From Strongylocentrotus purpuratus (taxonomy: Eukaryota > Echinodermata > Echinoidea > Camarodonta > Strongylocentrotidae), in assembly GCF_000002235.5 (NCBI RefSeq), contig NW_022145604.1:675097-739096 (forward strand): a stretch of 64,000 bases of DNA, written 5' to 3'. Below, in pieces: positions 25,363 through 37,700 of this stretch (position 1 is its first letter; each line of letters starts with the position of its first letter). The position numbers and the translations under genes were made by a program. The notes beneath the pieces were generated by a model, which ran no database searches, was not told where the DNA came from, and was given only the letters and a program-made list of their open reading frames with translations.

Positions 25363-25682
25363 ATGCTGACATCTGATTGAAAAAATGAGGGGGATGTAGA
25401 TAGCATATAGTTTCAGCTACATTATACTAAAAAATCAACAAAAAACAAGCGGAAATAACGGCGATATTGCTCGCAAAAGACAGGAATGTAGAATCCAGAT
25501 TTAAGAAAAAGTCATCTCCCATAAGTATTACAAGCAAAAAGTAATGGATCAAGTGATAATACGGTAATAATAAATTAAATATAGTTGTTTATTACATTAT
25601 TTGCGATTCTACGTGTTTTAATATTCAAAGGAGATGGTACAGTGAAAGGTCAAAAAGAAAAAAAAGTGAAGAAAAAAAATTG

Positions 25683-25749
25683 TTGGAGACGCCCGGACTC
25701 GAACCAGGGACCTCGAGGTCGGAAGTCAAGTGCGTTACCGATATACCAA
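25683..25749 (-). other. tRNA-like segment inside copy II
   Basis: Same tRNA-like stretch as in copy I, with B box GGTTCGAGTCC (complement of 25695-25705) and a weak A box TGGTATATCGGTAACGC. No acceptor stem. Confidence 0.55.
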
Positions 25750-27033
25750 AACATTTCACATAGAGATTACACGTAAACGGAAAATGGAATTCTCAAATCC
25801 CACTTTGTAAGTGAAATATGAGCATGATCTCGGCATCTGATCGAAAAATAAAGGGCACATTGTGATAGCTTATTGTCTCAGCTACAACATACTCAAAGCT
25901 CAGCGTAAACAAAGATAAAACGACGGAGATATTGCTCGCAAAAGACGAGAATGTAGAATCCAGTTTTGAGAAAAAGTCATGTCCCATAGAGAATACACGC
26001 AAAATGTGAAAAATTGACATGCCTCCTTTAATCTTAAAAATACGCCATGATGCTTTTGTCAAAATGAAATATCGTGGAGACTGCATTTGTAGAGAAGATT
26101 CTCAGGTAGAACATATCAAAATTTGAAAGAAAATTGATCAACATTTACAGAGATACAATCAATTTTCCAAAAATCTGCTGACGTCATAATATGAAAATTA
26201 AAATTTTGAGTTTGGAGGCCATTATGATGACGTCATGAGTTAATTGAGGGTCAAATGAGACATGAAATCATATTTCCAACTCATGCTTTTTCCAACCATG
26301 ATATAAAAGTTGGGGTCAATTGACTCTCTGAAGAGCTATTTTGATTTTTAAAATGGGATGTTTTTGATCAAATTTGCATTATATTGCCCATAGCAGCCCG
26401 CGCGGATTTTGAACTTTGACGCGCGCTCACGGCCTTATAAAAGGTCAAGAGTGACTGAAATTAATGTAAATTGTCATTTACGGTAAGAGGAATCTAAATC
26501 ATGTAAACAATTTGAATTTGACCTTTTCCGCGCGTTATGAGCGCGCGCAACGCGCGCGGTGACACTTACGGACGGAAAATTTTGAAATGCTTAAAATGAT
26601 CTGATTCGTACTCTCCTCTAATAGTTAAGTGATTTTGAGCATTTTTAAATTTTGACGCGCGCGTACGTGCGCGTCATGACCTTTATGTGACCTTTGATGA
26701 CATGACCTGTTGACCCTTGACCTGAAATATATGTGATATGAATATGAATGACCTTTGCTTATGCATCATGAAGATATGATGGATAACGTGATTTCACAAA
26801 ATGGCGCCTGGATGACGTCACGATGACGTGATGACCTTGAAAAGGTTCCTGTCACGTCTCATCACAATGACCTATGACTGTGCCAAAATTGAATGAAATT
26901 GACGAAATTGAACTTGAGTTATCCTAGGCACAAAAAAGTGTAGGAAATAAAAATAAAGAAATAATAATAATAAAGAAAATTCTGACAAAAACAATAGGTG
27001 ATCTGTTTTCAACAGACCACCTAATAATAATGA

Positions 27034-28754
27034 CGATGATAAAATTAGTAAGTGGATTAATAAAGCGCCTTTTCTAGAGAATACAAGGCGCTGTCCCTTA
27101 CTCTATCAACAAATTAAGACTTAAAGAAATATGTTTGTACCGGAGATGTTACCTTTTATTTTTGTTTTCTTTAAAAGAGTAATGAGAATGATCAGTCAAG
27201 TTTGTTTTTTAATCAATAATTTGAATTTAAATTAGAATTTGATGTATGCGATGGGGGAAAGTAAACGTGAAGTTACTTTGATGGGGAGGGAGCAAGTGTC
27301 ACCCTTTTCTCACCCTTCTGCTAGCACCACCAGTACAAGTAATGCGTTTTGTTCCAGTTATTAACCCTGCAAAAATCTGTCTCTTCCCAGCCCTCTCGTG
27401 GTCTAATTTCCTGTTTCTAGGTTATCTTCAGACTGCTTCCATCTTGTGTAATGGTTGTTAGTATGTATTTGGACCAAGCAAAGACTACTGTGGAATGGTT
27501 GGAAGGAGAACAAGACGGTAGGAATGAATCGGATGACCCGATAGACATTCGAAGCCTTTATACATTATGTTCGTGTTATATTGTAAAAACAGCATCTGAG
27601 GAACTAACACTTCAACAAGCTCTGCTTCTAGTCAGTTCCTCTTTTCTCGTGCTATTTCTATTATATTTGTCGTTTCATTGCATATTGCAAATCATTTGAA
27701 TTGAATTTGAATCAACGTTGGTGAAGTACAGTAAATCCTGAGTATACCGACGCAATCGAAACATAAAGAGAAAGAGCACTATCGCAAAGGCTTTCGAGAA
27801 ATCAACTCATTAGCAATTTCAACGGGCTAATCTGTATCCTATAGCAACCATGTTTGGTTAGATATTACGCCATTTTACAATTCACATTTCACATATCTTA
27901 CCAGGTGATGGAAAAGGGTATTTAAATTGCCGTACATTGATTTTTAGAAAGTCTCAATGCGATGGTGTTAATTACTGTTAACCATTTGTTAATTCAAAAA
28001 GAAAAAATTCAATCTCCAGGTCATTACCCAAACTAAAGGCTGTGAGTTAGTAGTGATAAAAAGGCAAAATAAAATGGCAATTGAAATATAAAAAGGTACC
28101 GTTTTCTCCTCAAACACCTGGCTCAGATAAATGAATTTAACGCCAAAATAAAAATGTACTCGTTATTAATGAAAATAGTGAAAAGAAATATACACAAGTA
28201 GCTCTCGGCTCTGTTTGAGAGGCGTAACACCTGTAGTACACGTTAAAACAAGTTCATACCCAATTGCTATTATTGAATGGAAACTTCACGTAATTGAACA
28301 ATATTCTAGAACCAAGTCTTTAAAATACATTAATCTATTTTTACCATCACCTAACATTTTAAGGGCGAGTCTGCAAAACTATAAATATAGTAAACATTGA
28401 TGATGACGGTTAAAAAATAATCAAACCTTGAATAAACAACAACTATATAATAAAGCATATATTTTTAAAAGTTGTCATAACTATATATGGGCACCCCGAC
28501 TGACATTTCTTTTCCCCTCTTCAAAACATGTGATTCAGGAGGGTTTTCCCTTTTTAGAGAACCTATGATAATATGCTATCCATAAGAAGGCCCTCTGGAC
28601 GGCCATGCATTATGGCTCAAGGCATGGGCACACAGAAGATTTTTTTTATGTTGGGGACCGGGGTAGAATGCAATAAATTACTGAAAATTTATTGCATTTT
28701 CTGTTTTTTTTTAATTTATGGAAACTGCCCCCTAACATAGCCCCCGCTGCGTAC
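27034..28754. other. No gene recognised
   Basis: A short hairpin AGCGCCTT/AAGGCGCT lies at 27064-27092, in SINE-tail style. A retroposon-like end with GAATTGAATTTGAAT is at about 27695-27712. The rest is AT-rich and unmarked. Confidence 0.45.
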
Positions 28755-28965
28755 AGTCATGGTTCAGTGACAATGCAATGGCCTCGTAACTGTGAGGCTC
28801 CAGGATCAACACCCTGTCGATGTGCTATATTAGTACCCTTTTGTGAGGCATTAATCCTCATTACTGTCATTTATGACTTAAGGGCATAGGTCCCCTAGTT
28901 AATAAACATAGTAGCATAATATGCATGCTTTAGCAGTCACGCAAAACACATATTGGCAAATTATT
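28755..28965 (+). mobile_element. SINE-like repeat, copy 2
   Basis: Counterpart of 14800-14990, with a clearer tRNA-like head (TGGTTCAGTGACAATGC, then GGATCAACACC as a degenerate B box) and the shared TGAGGCATTAATCCTCATTA block. Confidence 0.5.
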
Positions 28966-31900
28966 ATTCAATAAAATCTGAGACTGTATACTATTATCTA
29001 GATCTAGTATTTTTAAATTATTTTTAAAATAATTCCATGAATTGGGATAAAAAAAAATATTCCACCGTTATGAGCAACAGTGTATTTCGAACATTCTAAA
29101 TTTTCTTATTATTGGTCCGATTGATTTCAACTTTCGCCAGTATTGATATTTTTTTCTGCTTTAATATATATGTATTATATAAACTCATTACAAAGGTTGG
29201 ATTTTCCATTAAAAGTCTGATCAGTATGCCATTCATGAGTACTCACTAGCATACGTCATACAAAACAAAATTATGAAGGATTTGGCTGAAGTCAGCACGA
29301 AGTTAATTGTCTCAAAGTATCACAATAACATCTCTGCGTGTATACAGGCTACTTTAGTGGGTCGCTAATGGCTATCTATACCTCGGTCATATACTCTTGG
29401 GATTGTTTAAAAGTGGTGTCGGGTAGAGTTTAGCGATGAAAATGCATGACCACACACTCACCATTATACTAGGTCAATGATGGTACTAAGTGCTATTAAA
29501 CGTTCTGCTTAGCATTCTTAAGACTTCTCTTGTGCTCAATGGGTATTAATATTACTCACACTTCTACCCGTATTGAAACCAATATAAAGATGAACTTATT
29601 ACAAAAGAGGCGCAGCGTTAAATTTCTTCAGAAACTTAAAAAATAATAGTCATAAGCTAAATTACAGGGCAACTAACTTAAAATCTATTTTATTTTGCAT
29701 TATTTAAGTTGTTTTTATTTTCTTATTCGCATTTCCCGCAGCTTTTGGAAGGTTTAATTGGTCTTGACACCATATCTACCCATGGTAAACCATTTTACGG
29801 CGTTTCTTTTGAATGAAAAAATGCAGCTCCGTTACCAGGACACAATGGGACCTTTTAATGCCATCGATGATGGGTAATTCTACCTTTTCCTCGGAGCCAT
29901 GCGAGCTAGGTTTGAAACATTTTGAATAATGTGTTTCTCGGTGAATCTTACATTTTGATCAATAATAATTGCTACCTATGGTTTCTCTCGAGGGAGGAGG
30001 TTGTGATTTCAATTCGTTTGATCATCGACTCTGGTTGACTCGCTATTGCATCGTACATCAATAATTGAGTAATTCTGGCAAGAACAATATTATGTCCTCC
30101 GCCCATGTGGGGCACTTGGTATGCGATGACCCCTCTAGGGAGTATATGGATACACGCTCAAGAGGAAATATGGAACATTAACGAGAAATTTGGCGTCGTC
30201 TTTGTTTCGTCACGCTTTCACTACAGGGCGATTCAAAATTTACACCCGAAATTTCTTCAACCGCTTATTCAGCGAAATAGTAAACGTTATCAATGGAAAA
30301 GCGCGTACAATATATGTAGGTTATTTCTTAGATTCTTAATGAATTATACAGATGAAAGCAGAGAAAACACACCCGTTAAATGTCCTGTCAAGTCTATTAT
30401 GTTTGAAATGCTACAATGATGCATTCCTTAAAAGTACAGATTTTAAAACTAAATAGTTTTACCTTAAAGGTAATACAAAGTTTTGGGAAATTTGAAAATT
30501 GGGTGGAAATTGATTCTTTACAATTTTGATATATTTGGATGCCCCTGTATATGTATTATAAGCACGAGAAAAAATAGCCCCTAAAACACTTCTCCTTTCG
30601 AGAAAAATTGAATATAAAAATTTACCGGTGCTCCCGGTAAATTTTGATAAATTTCAAATAGCGCCTATGGCCGTACAATGGTAGCTGTGACTATGAAAAT
30701 CTCAGTATATGTAGTGGTGATATATAATTTCTAAACGGGAATAGCTAATCGGTCGATTTTAGTCAAGAAACATTGTTTTATAGCTTAATTAATATCTTGA
30801 CCTTGAGAGGGAGCCACATAACATAAACAGTTTATTATTTACAATTTCATAAATTTAGACTCGATTTCAACCGCAACAACGATCCCTGAATATTATAGGA
30901 CCGCATATGCTTCTAATATGTTCATTGGAACCAAATTCATGACCCAATCCGAAAACTTTGTTTTACCTTAATGAGATATCCTCTATTCAAAATCTTGTTG
31001 ATTTTTTTATTCGATTGACATTTCAGTCGAATCAAATAAGAATCCATCATGTTCTTTGATGCAGTTAAGTTGTACATCCCACATTTCTTTATATTGACTA
31101 ATTCGTGTTTTTCAAAAAATGTCACACCACATTAACAAAGTAATGTATAACCTTCACATATATCATGTTAAAGTTCCTGCCTACATGTATTGTCTCTTCT
31201 TTATCCTTGTTAAATCAGTATTATTAATTTTTCACCAGATATCGTCATCCATCATGTCTTTCCTTCCCATGTCATTTGTACGAGTCTGAAATGTTCTACG
31301 AATCCGAGGTGTAGGTGTCAAGAGTGTGCCTATAGATGAAAAATTACCACGAATGTGTGAGATTTGGAAAGAAAAAAGGCGCCCACAAAATGTCATGAGT
31401 AAAGGAAAGTCTAGCATCAATAAATCACGGCGAAAGGGATCCTAGTACAAATAAACCTAAGAACTCAATTGAAGCGATGAGATAGGTTAGGCGGAATAGA
31501 AGTGAAGGAAAAAAATTGCATTTCAAGTCATATTTTGCAGTCACATCCAAACGTATAGACAGACAAAAAAAATTACAATTCTCAGAACGACCAAGATTTG
31601 TAATGATAATCAGTCGAATAAAAGTATATTTGGTGATGTGACTCAGATAAAACATACGTATATTCCAGTTACACAAACTAGACCGATATTAAACAGACAG
31701 TAGACGAAACCAAAATTCATATTACTCAGAATGGCTGAGCGAATTGATGATTGTCAATCAGTTTTAATTCTGTTTGGCGGTGTAATTGGAGTAGTAGATG
31801 ATAACATGTTCAGGACTCTTTATCTCCTCACATGAAGTAAATCTCCTGCAAACTAACACATTGACGAGAAAATTGAAATAAGTTGTAATGGTTGTCCCAT

Positions 31901-33970
31901 ATCTAAAACGATAAATGACAACCCAAATTAAGCTGCTCGCAAAACAGAGTAATCATGTCGCCTTCAAGATGTTCTAAAATCGAACTCCTTATACACTCAT
32001 CCCTTTCTTTTCGGGAAACAGTCAAGTCAAATCGTTTCAGGTTCAAACGTGTCAATGGCTTCGAAAAAGATTATACGATCAGAGTAAGTCCACTAGAGGT
32101 TATGTTCGTGAATCAATTTGGCAGATTTTGTCCTTCATTACTGAATTATGTAAATAAAAAGAGATTAGGTAAACTCTTGAAATCATGAACACAAGATTAA
32201 TCTCGATTTAGAGGCAAAGACTTTCTAATCCGATTTAGCGTTTTTTCTTGCTCTTCCCTTTTTTCTGAATTCCTATATGATAATAGGTATTCACCGTCCT
32301 CCTATCTTGCATGGGTAATGAGAAATCAATAAACTAAAGCATATACTTCCAAGACAAATTGTGCTTATAACAATGATTTTCAAAGCACTACTCTACAGTT
32401 AAGTTTTTACTTAATGTAATGAAATAAGTCTACCTTTGATCAAAGTAATTTGTTTAGATATTTTGCTACCCCGGTAGTGGAACTAGGCCTTAAAACCTAG
32501 TATAGACGTATCCAAAGTGGAACCAGGCCTTAAAACATAGTATAGACGTACCCAGAGTTGCCCTAAAAGACTGACGACCTTCACAGTATATAATATAAAC
32601 TTAGAACGTGGGAGAACAGACGATGATCAAATCAAGTTAACAGCTTACAATTCAGGCGCCAATACAATTATCTACCCGTCTATCCTTCTCCGTCCTCTAT
32701 TATTGTTAACGCCATGAAACAGAGAAGTACTACGTGTGTTGGTTTAGTTTCCTTATTGACAGATTTCCTATAAGGACTATATTCAGCTTTAAAAACAGAT
32801 TATATTGGAAGAGTTTAAACAGGCAATAAATATCAACTAATTGGATAAGCGGTGTTTGTATTCCAAGATTAAATAAGAAACAGCTGATATATATGAGGGA
32901 TGGACAGTAAACAGCCAGGGGGATTATATTTAATAAAAACATAAAGAAACAAGTTTGAGATTATTCAATTTTCTTTGAGGATAAGTGTCTGTCGTAACAA
33001 TTTATAAGTAAATGGAGTTTAGTATCAATTTGAAATATTGTGTTAAACATGCCTCACTCAATACAAACAATTTGTTATCGTCTGCGAAAGATCCGATGGG
33101 CATTACGTACAACTTCATTTTGGTGGCTTTAAACATTTGAAGCATTGTCGTAAATTTCGTTTCTCTTCTTTCAACGTCAAGTTTCTTTCATGTATTGATA
33201 TTTAATTCTATTATGATCACAGAGTAAATATGGACAACCAGTCTTCCCTAATTCAACCGGTATATAGACGAGCAATGAATTTTGTGGAATGGTGTTGCAG
33301 AATCTTCTCCCATGTTTTATGTCCCCATTTCTTTATTTTGCTGTTGTCGTCTCCCCCCCCCCCTAGGGAAAGAGGGGCAAATGCCCATGTTCCGTAGTCG
33401 CGCTACTAATTGTGATGATGTAACACTTATACAAGCAGACAGTTTGCAAGTTTTACAGTCATAATACGTGGCGATTGGTCTGTTAGAAAATACGTGTTTG
33501 GGCCTGCTGCAAGTCATGGGAAAGTCCTTTTTCTCAAACCGGCTTGTTGCTCTTTAATCCATCGTACGCTCTGAATATAGTAGGTGGAGACGACAAGTTA
33601 ATGACCTTTCATGTTTAACTTCCACCTTAGGTTATCATCAACATGTTAGCTTGACTGTTTTCTTTGATCCGCTCTCTGAGATCCATTTAATTCCATCACA
33701 CAACAAGGGTTTACCTGTGTGTAGGCTTATTGCGAAATGAGAACACCGACTGAACTAGATCGCAGGTTCGATCACACCCCCTTCAGATTAAGCGGATAGT
33801 GCTGGAGAGGTACCAGGAGAGGGAGGGGTGGTACGGTGGGCAGGCACGGTACACGGGCACGTACCCTTAATCAAACATTTAAGAAAGGGGGTTGCAATAG
33901 ATGAAGGTGGGTAGGTGGAGAGTTGAAGGGTGGATATGGTAGAAGGTGAAAAGGCGAGGAAGACAAAAAC
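28966..33970. other. No gene; minor repeats only
   Basis: A perfect 12-bp-arm hairpin (AAAATTTACCGG and its complement) lies at 30617-30645. A 44-bp tandem duplication around GGCCTTAAAAC.TAGTATAGACGTA is at 32474-32555. Several open frames of 60-104 codons, for example at 30105-30419, have no family motif and no convincing splice context. Confidence 0.45.
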
Positions 33971-33984
33971 ACGTTAGTCATGTT

Positions 33985-34000
33985 AAAGAGAGAAAGAGAA

Positions 34001-34032
<32 letters not shown>

Positions 34033-34070
34033 GTAGAGAGAGAGAGAGAGAGAGAGAGAAAGGGGGAATG
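33985..34070. repeat. (GA)n microsatellite
   Basis: Nearly pure GA repeats with AAAGA breaks, followed by a second purine-rich part to about 34170. Confidence 0.9.
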
Positions 34071-34821
34071 TGAGACAAAACAATAAAATGAGAAGCAAAA
34101 AATAATATGGAGGAGGAGGGGGAGAAGAAGAAGAAGAAAAACAAAAACAAGAAGAAGAAAAAAAAAGTAGTAGAAGATAAATAACGAGAAGACAGGATTC
34201 CATTCTCAGACCCCCTTAATACTCCACGGTACGACCAGTCTTCCCCTTCAAATCACAGCTTCAATCTACGCCATCGCCCTAAACCACCATGTTCAAGTGG
34301 TTGTAGATTACTCTACAAGTAAAACCAATCCTCGTGTATTTGACGCGGGTGTGATGCATTCTTCATCTCGCACTTAAGATGAAGTGTTCTTGATGCATAT
34401 GATGTTGCATATGATACCTGAACTTACGTGACATTTAACCGTCAATATAAATTGAACAAATAGCCTCAGTAGTTTTTAGGACCCTCTTCAAATTACCAAG
34501 CCCTGACATGATACTGTTGGATGGTCTTGAAACAAAGGCATGTAAAGAGGTTTCGAGATCACAGCTATACACCACAGATGTAGCGTATCACAGCAGCCCT
34601 TTCATATGTTAGAATACGCCATGGCAAAACAAAATCTTATTATGATAATTGAAATACAGATGGACCGCCGGACAACGCAAAGAACAGAATTATCTCATAT
34701 CAAAAATGCGATGCCCCCCTTTTTTAATAGGGAAAAGAATAATTAAGAAAAAGAAACCCAGGAAAAGGTAGGAGAGGAGTATGGCCTATCTAGAAAGCCC
34801 CCCCCCCCATCCATAATGTAG

Positions 34822-35056
34822 AGGTGTTGTGGTCTAGTGGATAGGTTCTAGTGGACAGGGTCCGCGGTTCAAGTCCCGCCGCGGCACAAATGCCCTTTGA
34901 CAAGACATCTGTCACTCTTCACCCAGGTGTGAAATGGGTACCGGTAGGAAGGAACTCCTTGAATGCTGTGAGCACCGAAATCGGTAGCCTAGCAGAGCCG
35001 GGGTGATATTGAAGCGCCTTGAGGACTTTGCAGGGTGATATCCAATACTATTATCA
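34822..35056 (+). mobile_element. tRNA-derived SINE
   Basis: Pol III A box (TGGTCTAGTGGATAGG at 34830-34845) and perfect B box (GGTTCAAGTCC at 34866-34876), with a small duplication between them (TCTAGTGGA twice). The body contains CCCAGGTGTGAAATGGGTACC-like sequence, common in deuterostome SINEs, and ends with GAAGCGCCTTGAGG and an ATTATCA tail. Confidence 0.8.
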
Positions 35057-37297
35057 TGCCTGGAGCTTCTTTACGCAACTGCGCGGGAGTACACAGTAGC
35101 AGAAGTATAACATTAATTGTTTGAAAAAAAATATGGAATTGTTTTCTGCTTTGGTTTTATACAAATAGATGTCCTTGATTAAGATAACAATGTCTTCGAT
35201 ATTCAATCCTTGTCTCATGCCAACTGAAATATGAGCTACACGACACATAATGAGGGTTGCATTACAGTTTGAATAACAGGACTAATTGTAATGAAATATT
35301 ACGCTCTTGGGCAAGGAGACAGATACTATTGCAATCACAACATCCATACAAGACAGAAAGTCTCTTCATTTATGGAGAAGACATTTCTTGGGAGACATAA
35401 GATATTGCTATTTTAGAATTTCAGTTAATAAATGTAATTGATTGAAAAACGGGGGGGGGGGGTTTGAGGGGGATGAGCCCCCCCCCCCCCCTGAGAAGCT
35501 AAAGAAAAACTCAATTTGTGCGATTTGGTGTATGTTTTTGCCAGGATATCATTTAATATCATCACTTCTGTGACTTTTTCCAGCAAAATACCAGTTTGTC
35601 AGTGACGAATTACAGTTTTTGTTTTAAGCTAGTGAAATCCTTGCTTCTGATTGGTTAAAAGCAGTTTAATCACTGATTTTCGTCATTTTTCATTGAAAAA
35701 AGGCTTTGTGAAACGGGTCCCTGGTTTTTTCCCAAGATAGTAATAAGATAATAATATACCGTACTTATATAGTGCATATCACAATATGTCTCTATGCGCT
35801 GTAAGGAAGAGTAAGAAGGAAAAGTGGATAGAGTAACATAAGAAGAGTGAGATATGCTCAACATACTTCCTCTCGTTAACATTGGAAAGTATGTTTGAAA
35901 AGAAACGTTTTAAGACGCGCCTTAAAGTTGTCAACAGTATCACAGATTTTTATCAAGATTTTTCGGTAATTTATTCCAAAGATACACTCCGATCTACAGT
36001 AGATATGAACGCATAGCGTGTCATATTGATATGAAAAGCTTTGGCGGATGTTAGCCCTGCAGGTACACGCACCTGTTTCTAGAATCAGATTAATCGAGAT
36101 CATTTACACAGTCTATCAGTGAATTCAGTGACCTTTCAAAAGCTGTGATATCTGTTCTTTTGATGTAATACGATGATCGCAACTTCTTTGGAAAAATCAA
36201 CTGAAGGCAAATCAATTCAATAGCTTTGTGCGTCACTAATTGAAATGCAGGCACGTGACAATGACGTATTACGTCATCCGAGCATGGTTCCTATGGGGCA
36301 TACAATATGGTATCGAAATTGCCCTTGAGTTCACTTTTGTGTTCTTGGAAATAGATTTCATTTCATTTATTTATTTCACTCTCTTTTAAAAAACATAAAA
36401 AGTATACATATGTTAATACTAATAATAATAATCATAATAGCCTAATAGTCAACTCCAAATTTTATCAAACCGAAACGGAAATTCTTTTTGCCCAATTGAT
36501 CGTGATTGATTGTTCATTAAAAACATAAGATACAAGGAAGTGAGGAATCATGAAAGCCAGAATTGGCTTGATGAGAATGATCCCCAAATAAGTACTTAGC
36601 ATAAATAAGATACAAACTTATTTTATATAAAAACAACATCGTACAAACATTCAAAACAACAGAAGACAGAGGAAAGATAAAGATACGATGAGGCAAAGAC
36701 AGTTACAGGAAGATAAGAAGAGAAGGAAGATAAGAAGAAGGAAGTTACAAGATGTGACTGTGTGAGAGAATCGTTGCAAAGTTCATGTTGAGGACTGAAT
36801 ATCTTTCACGGACGAAAGAAAGATCAGACGATACTTTCTTATTCCAGGGTCTTTTGACAAGAAAGCGTTTCGTGCATCACATACAAAAGAGATGGTTTAC
36901 AACTCTGTAATGGATGCTCTTATTTGTCATGAAATGCTTTCCAAACATTTTGTCATTTCATATAAGAACATCAATTATTACTGTCATGACTGCGGTAATC
37001 TAATACAAGAAGTTTATCTCAAACTTTATTACGATTATTCAATTTGTATACCAAACTTCGTTGGATTGCCAATTCGTTTATTTTATTTATTTATTTATTG
37101 ATTTATATATTTTTTATTTTTTTGAGGTGGTTGGGGTGTCATTCATTCCCTGTTTGCGACATTTGTTAAGTGTAGATGTCCAAATCAATTGTGTGCCAAC
37201 AATATTCAGGGCATATTAGTATGTCATACGCTTAGGATAATATAGTTTTAAATGCAACCTTCCAAACTAACAATATTCTGTCACACTTTTTCTTCAG
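35057..37297. other. Region upstream of the GPCR: SINE and MITE fragments
   Basis: Adjacent G and C runs at 35452-35491; a MITE fragment ending TTTGTGAAACGGGTCCCTGG at about 35722; a SINE-tail-like piece (35745-35830, TATATAGTGCATATC); and a truncated copy of the 55597 SINE (36420-36510). The gene's promoter and any 5' UTR exon should lie in or before this interval, but I cannot locate them. Confidence 0.5.
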
Positions 37298-37302
37298 GAC
37301 CG

Positions 37303-37310
37303 TGACGTCA
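37303..37310. promoter_or_regulatory. Perfect CRE palindrome just upstream of the GPCR start codon
   Basis: The 8-bp TGACGTCA palindrome, the consensus cAMP-response element bound by CREB/ATF, lies 15 bases before the chosen ATG. It sits either in the 5' UTR part of exon 1 or near the transcription start, depending on whether an upstream exon exists. The motif is seen directly; a role in regulation is only a possibility. Confidence 0.4.
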
Positions 37311-37325
37311 CAATGCCATGAGACC

Positions 37326-37700
37326 ATGTGGGATCATAACCAATCCATAGAGTCTTCAACGCACACCTCTCTCACTATGGCATCTACGGACAAAAACACT
37401 TCTATCGCTCCCATGATCACAGCATTCACATCCGGAAACCAACTCTCCGTAGAGAACTGGCTCGTTCCAGCTATCTTCTTCTTAATCACGCTGATCGGAG
37501 TCGTCGGCAACTTCCTCGTCATCTACGTGATCATACGCCATGGTCAGATGAAGACAGTGACGAATTATTACATCGTAAATTTAGCGATCACTGATGTATC
37601 TTTTCTGCTCTGCTGTGCACCCTTCACTGCAATTGTCTATGCCATACCGACGTGGATCTTCGGAAGGTTCATGTGCAAGTTTGTCTTTTTTATGATGCAG
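37326..37700 (+). CDS. Kisspeptin-receptor-like GPCR, exon 1 (residues 1-125)
   Basis: First coding exon of a rhodopsin-type (class A) peptide receptor, expected in the plasma membrane coupling a neuropeptide signal to G proteins. The joined three-exon protein is 375 residues. This exon gives an extracellular N-terminus with sequons at N5 and N24, TM1 (about 46-70, with the GxxGN motif and N62), TM2 (about 80-105, LAxxD with D90) and the start of TM3 with the conserved disulfide cysteine C117. The motif [20 protein letters not shown] and the FMCKF before TM3 are typical of GPR54/kisspeptin receptors; galanin and allatostatin-A receptors are close alternatives. I chose the ATG at 37326: it has A at -3, while upstream ATGs at 37313 and 37318 open only very short frames. 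An in-frame ATG at 37377 is a second option. A good acceptor (pyrimidine tract then AG at 37296-37297) suggests an upstream 5' UTR exon that I cannot place. The exon ends CAG|GTAAGA in phase 0. Confidence 0.9.

Larger units (their letters stand above)
25131..27033. mobile_element. Large non-coding repeat, copy II, with inverted ends
   Basis: Left end AGGTGGTCTGTC (about 25160), right end CAGACCACCT (about 27021-27030). It shares long blocks with copy I, including the tRNA-like stretch. A (GAT)n run sits near its left end, and a partial internal duplication at 25370-25540 resembles 25815-26000. It also contains CG-rich CGCGCG segments (26400-26680). Confidence 0.65.

Noticed and set aside
30105..30419. 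104-codon frame as a small gene or exon
   Set aside because: No recognisable motif, no convincing start or splice sites, and ordinary AT-rich surroundings.
34822..34890. A true tRNA gene
   Set aside because: There is a duplication between the A and B boxes and a SINE body follows.
37302..37325. Extending the GPCR start upstream to a GTG
   Set aside because: GTG is not a normal start in animals; the ATG at 37326 has a better context and the upstream bases follow a splice acceptor-like site.
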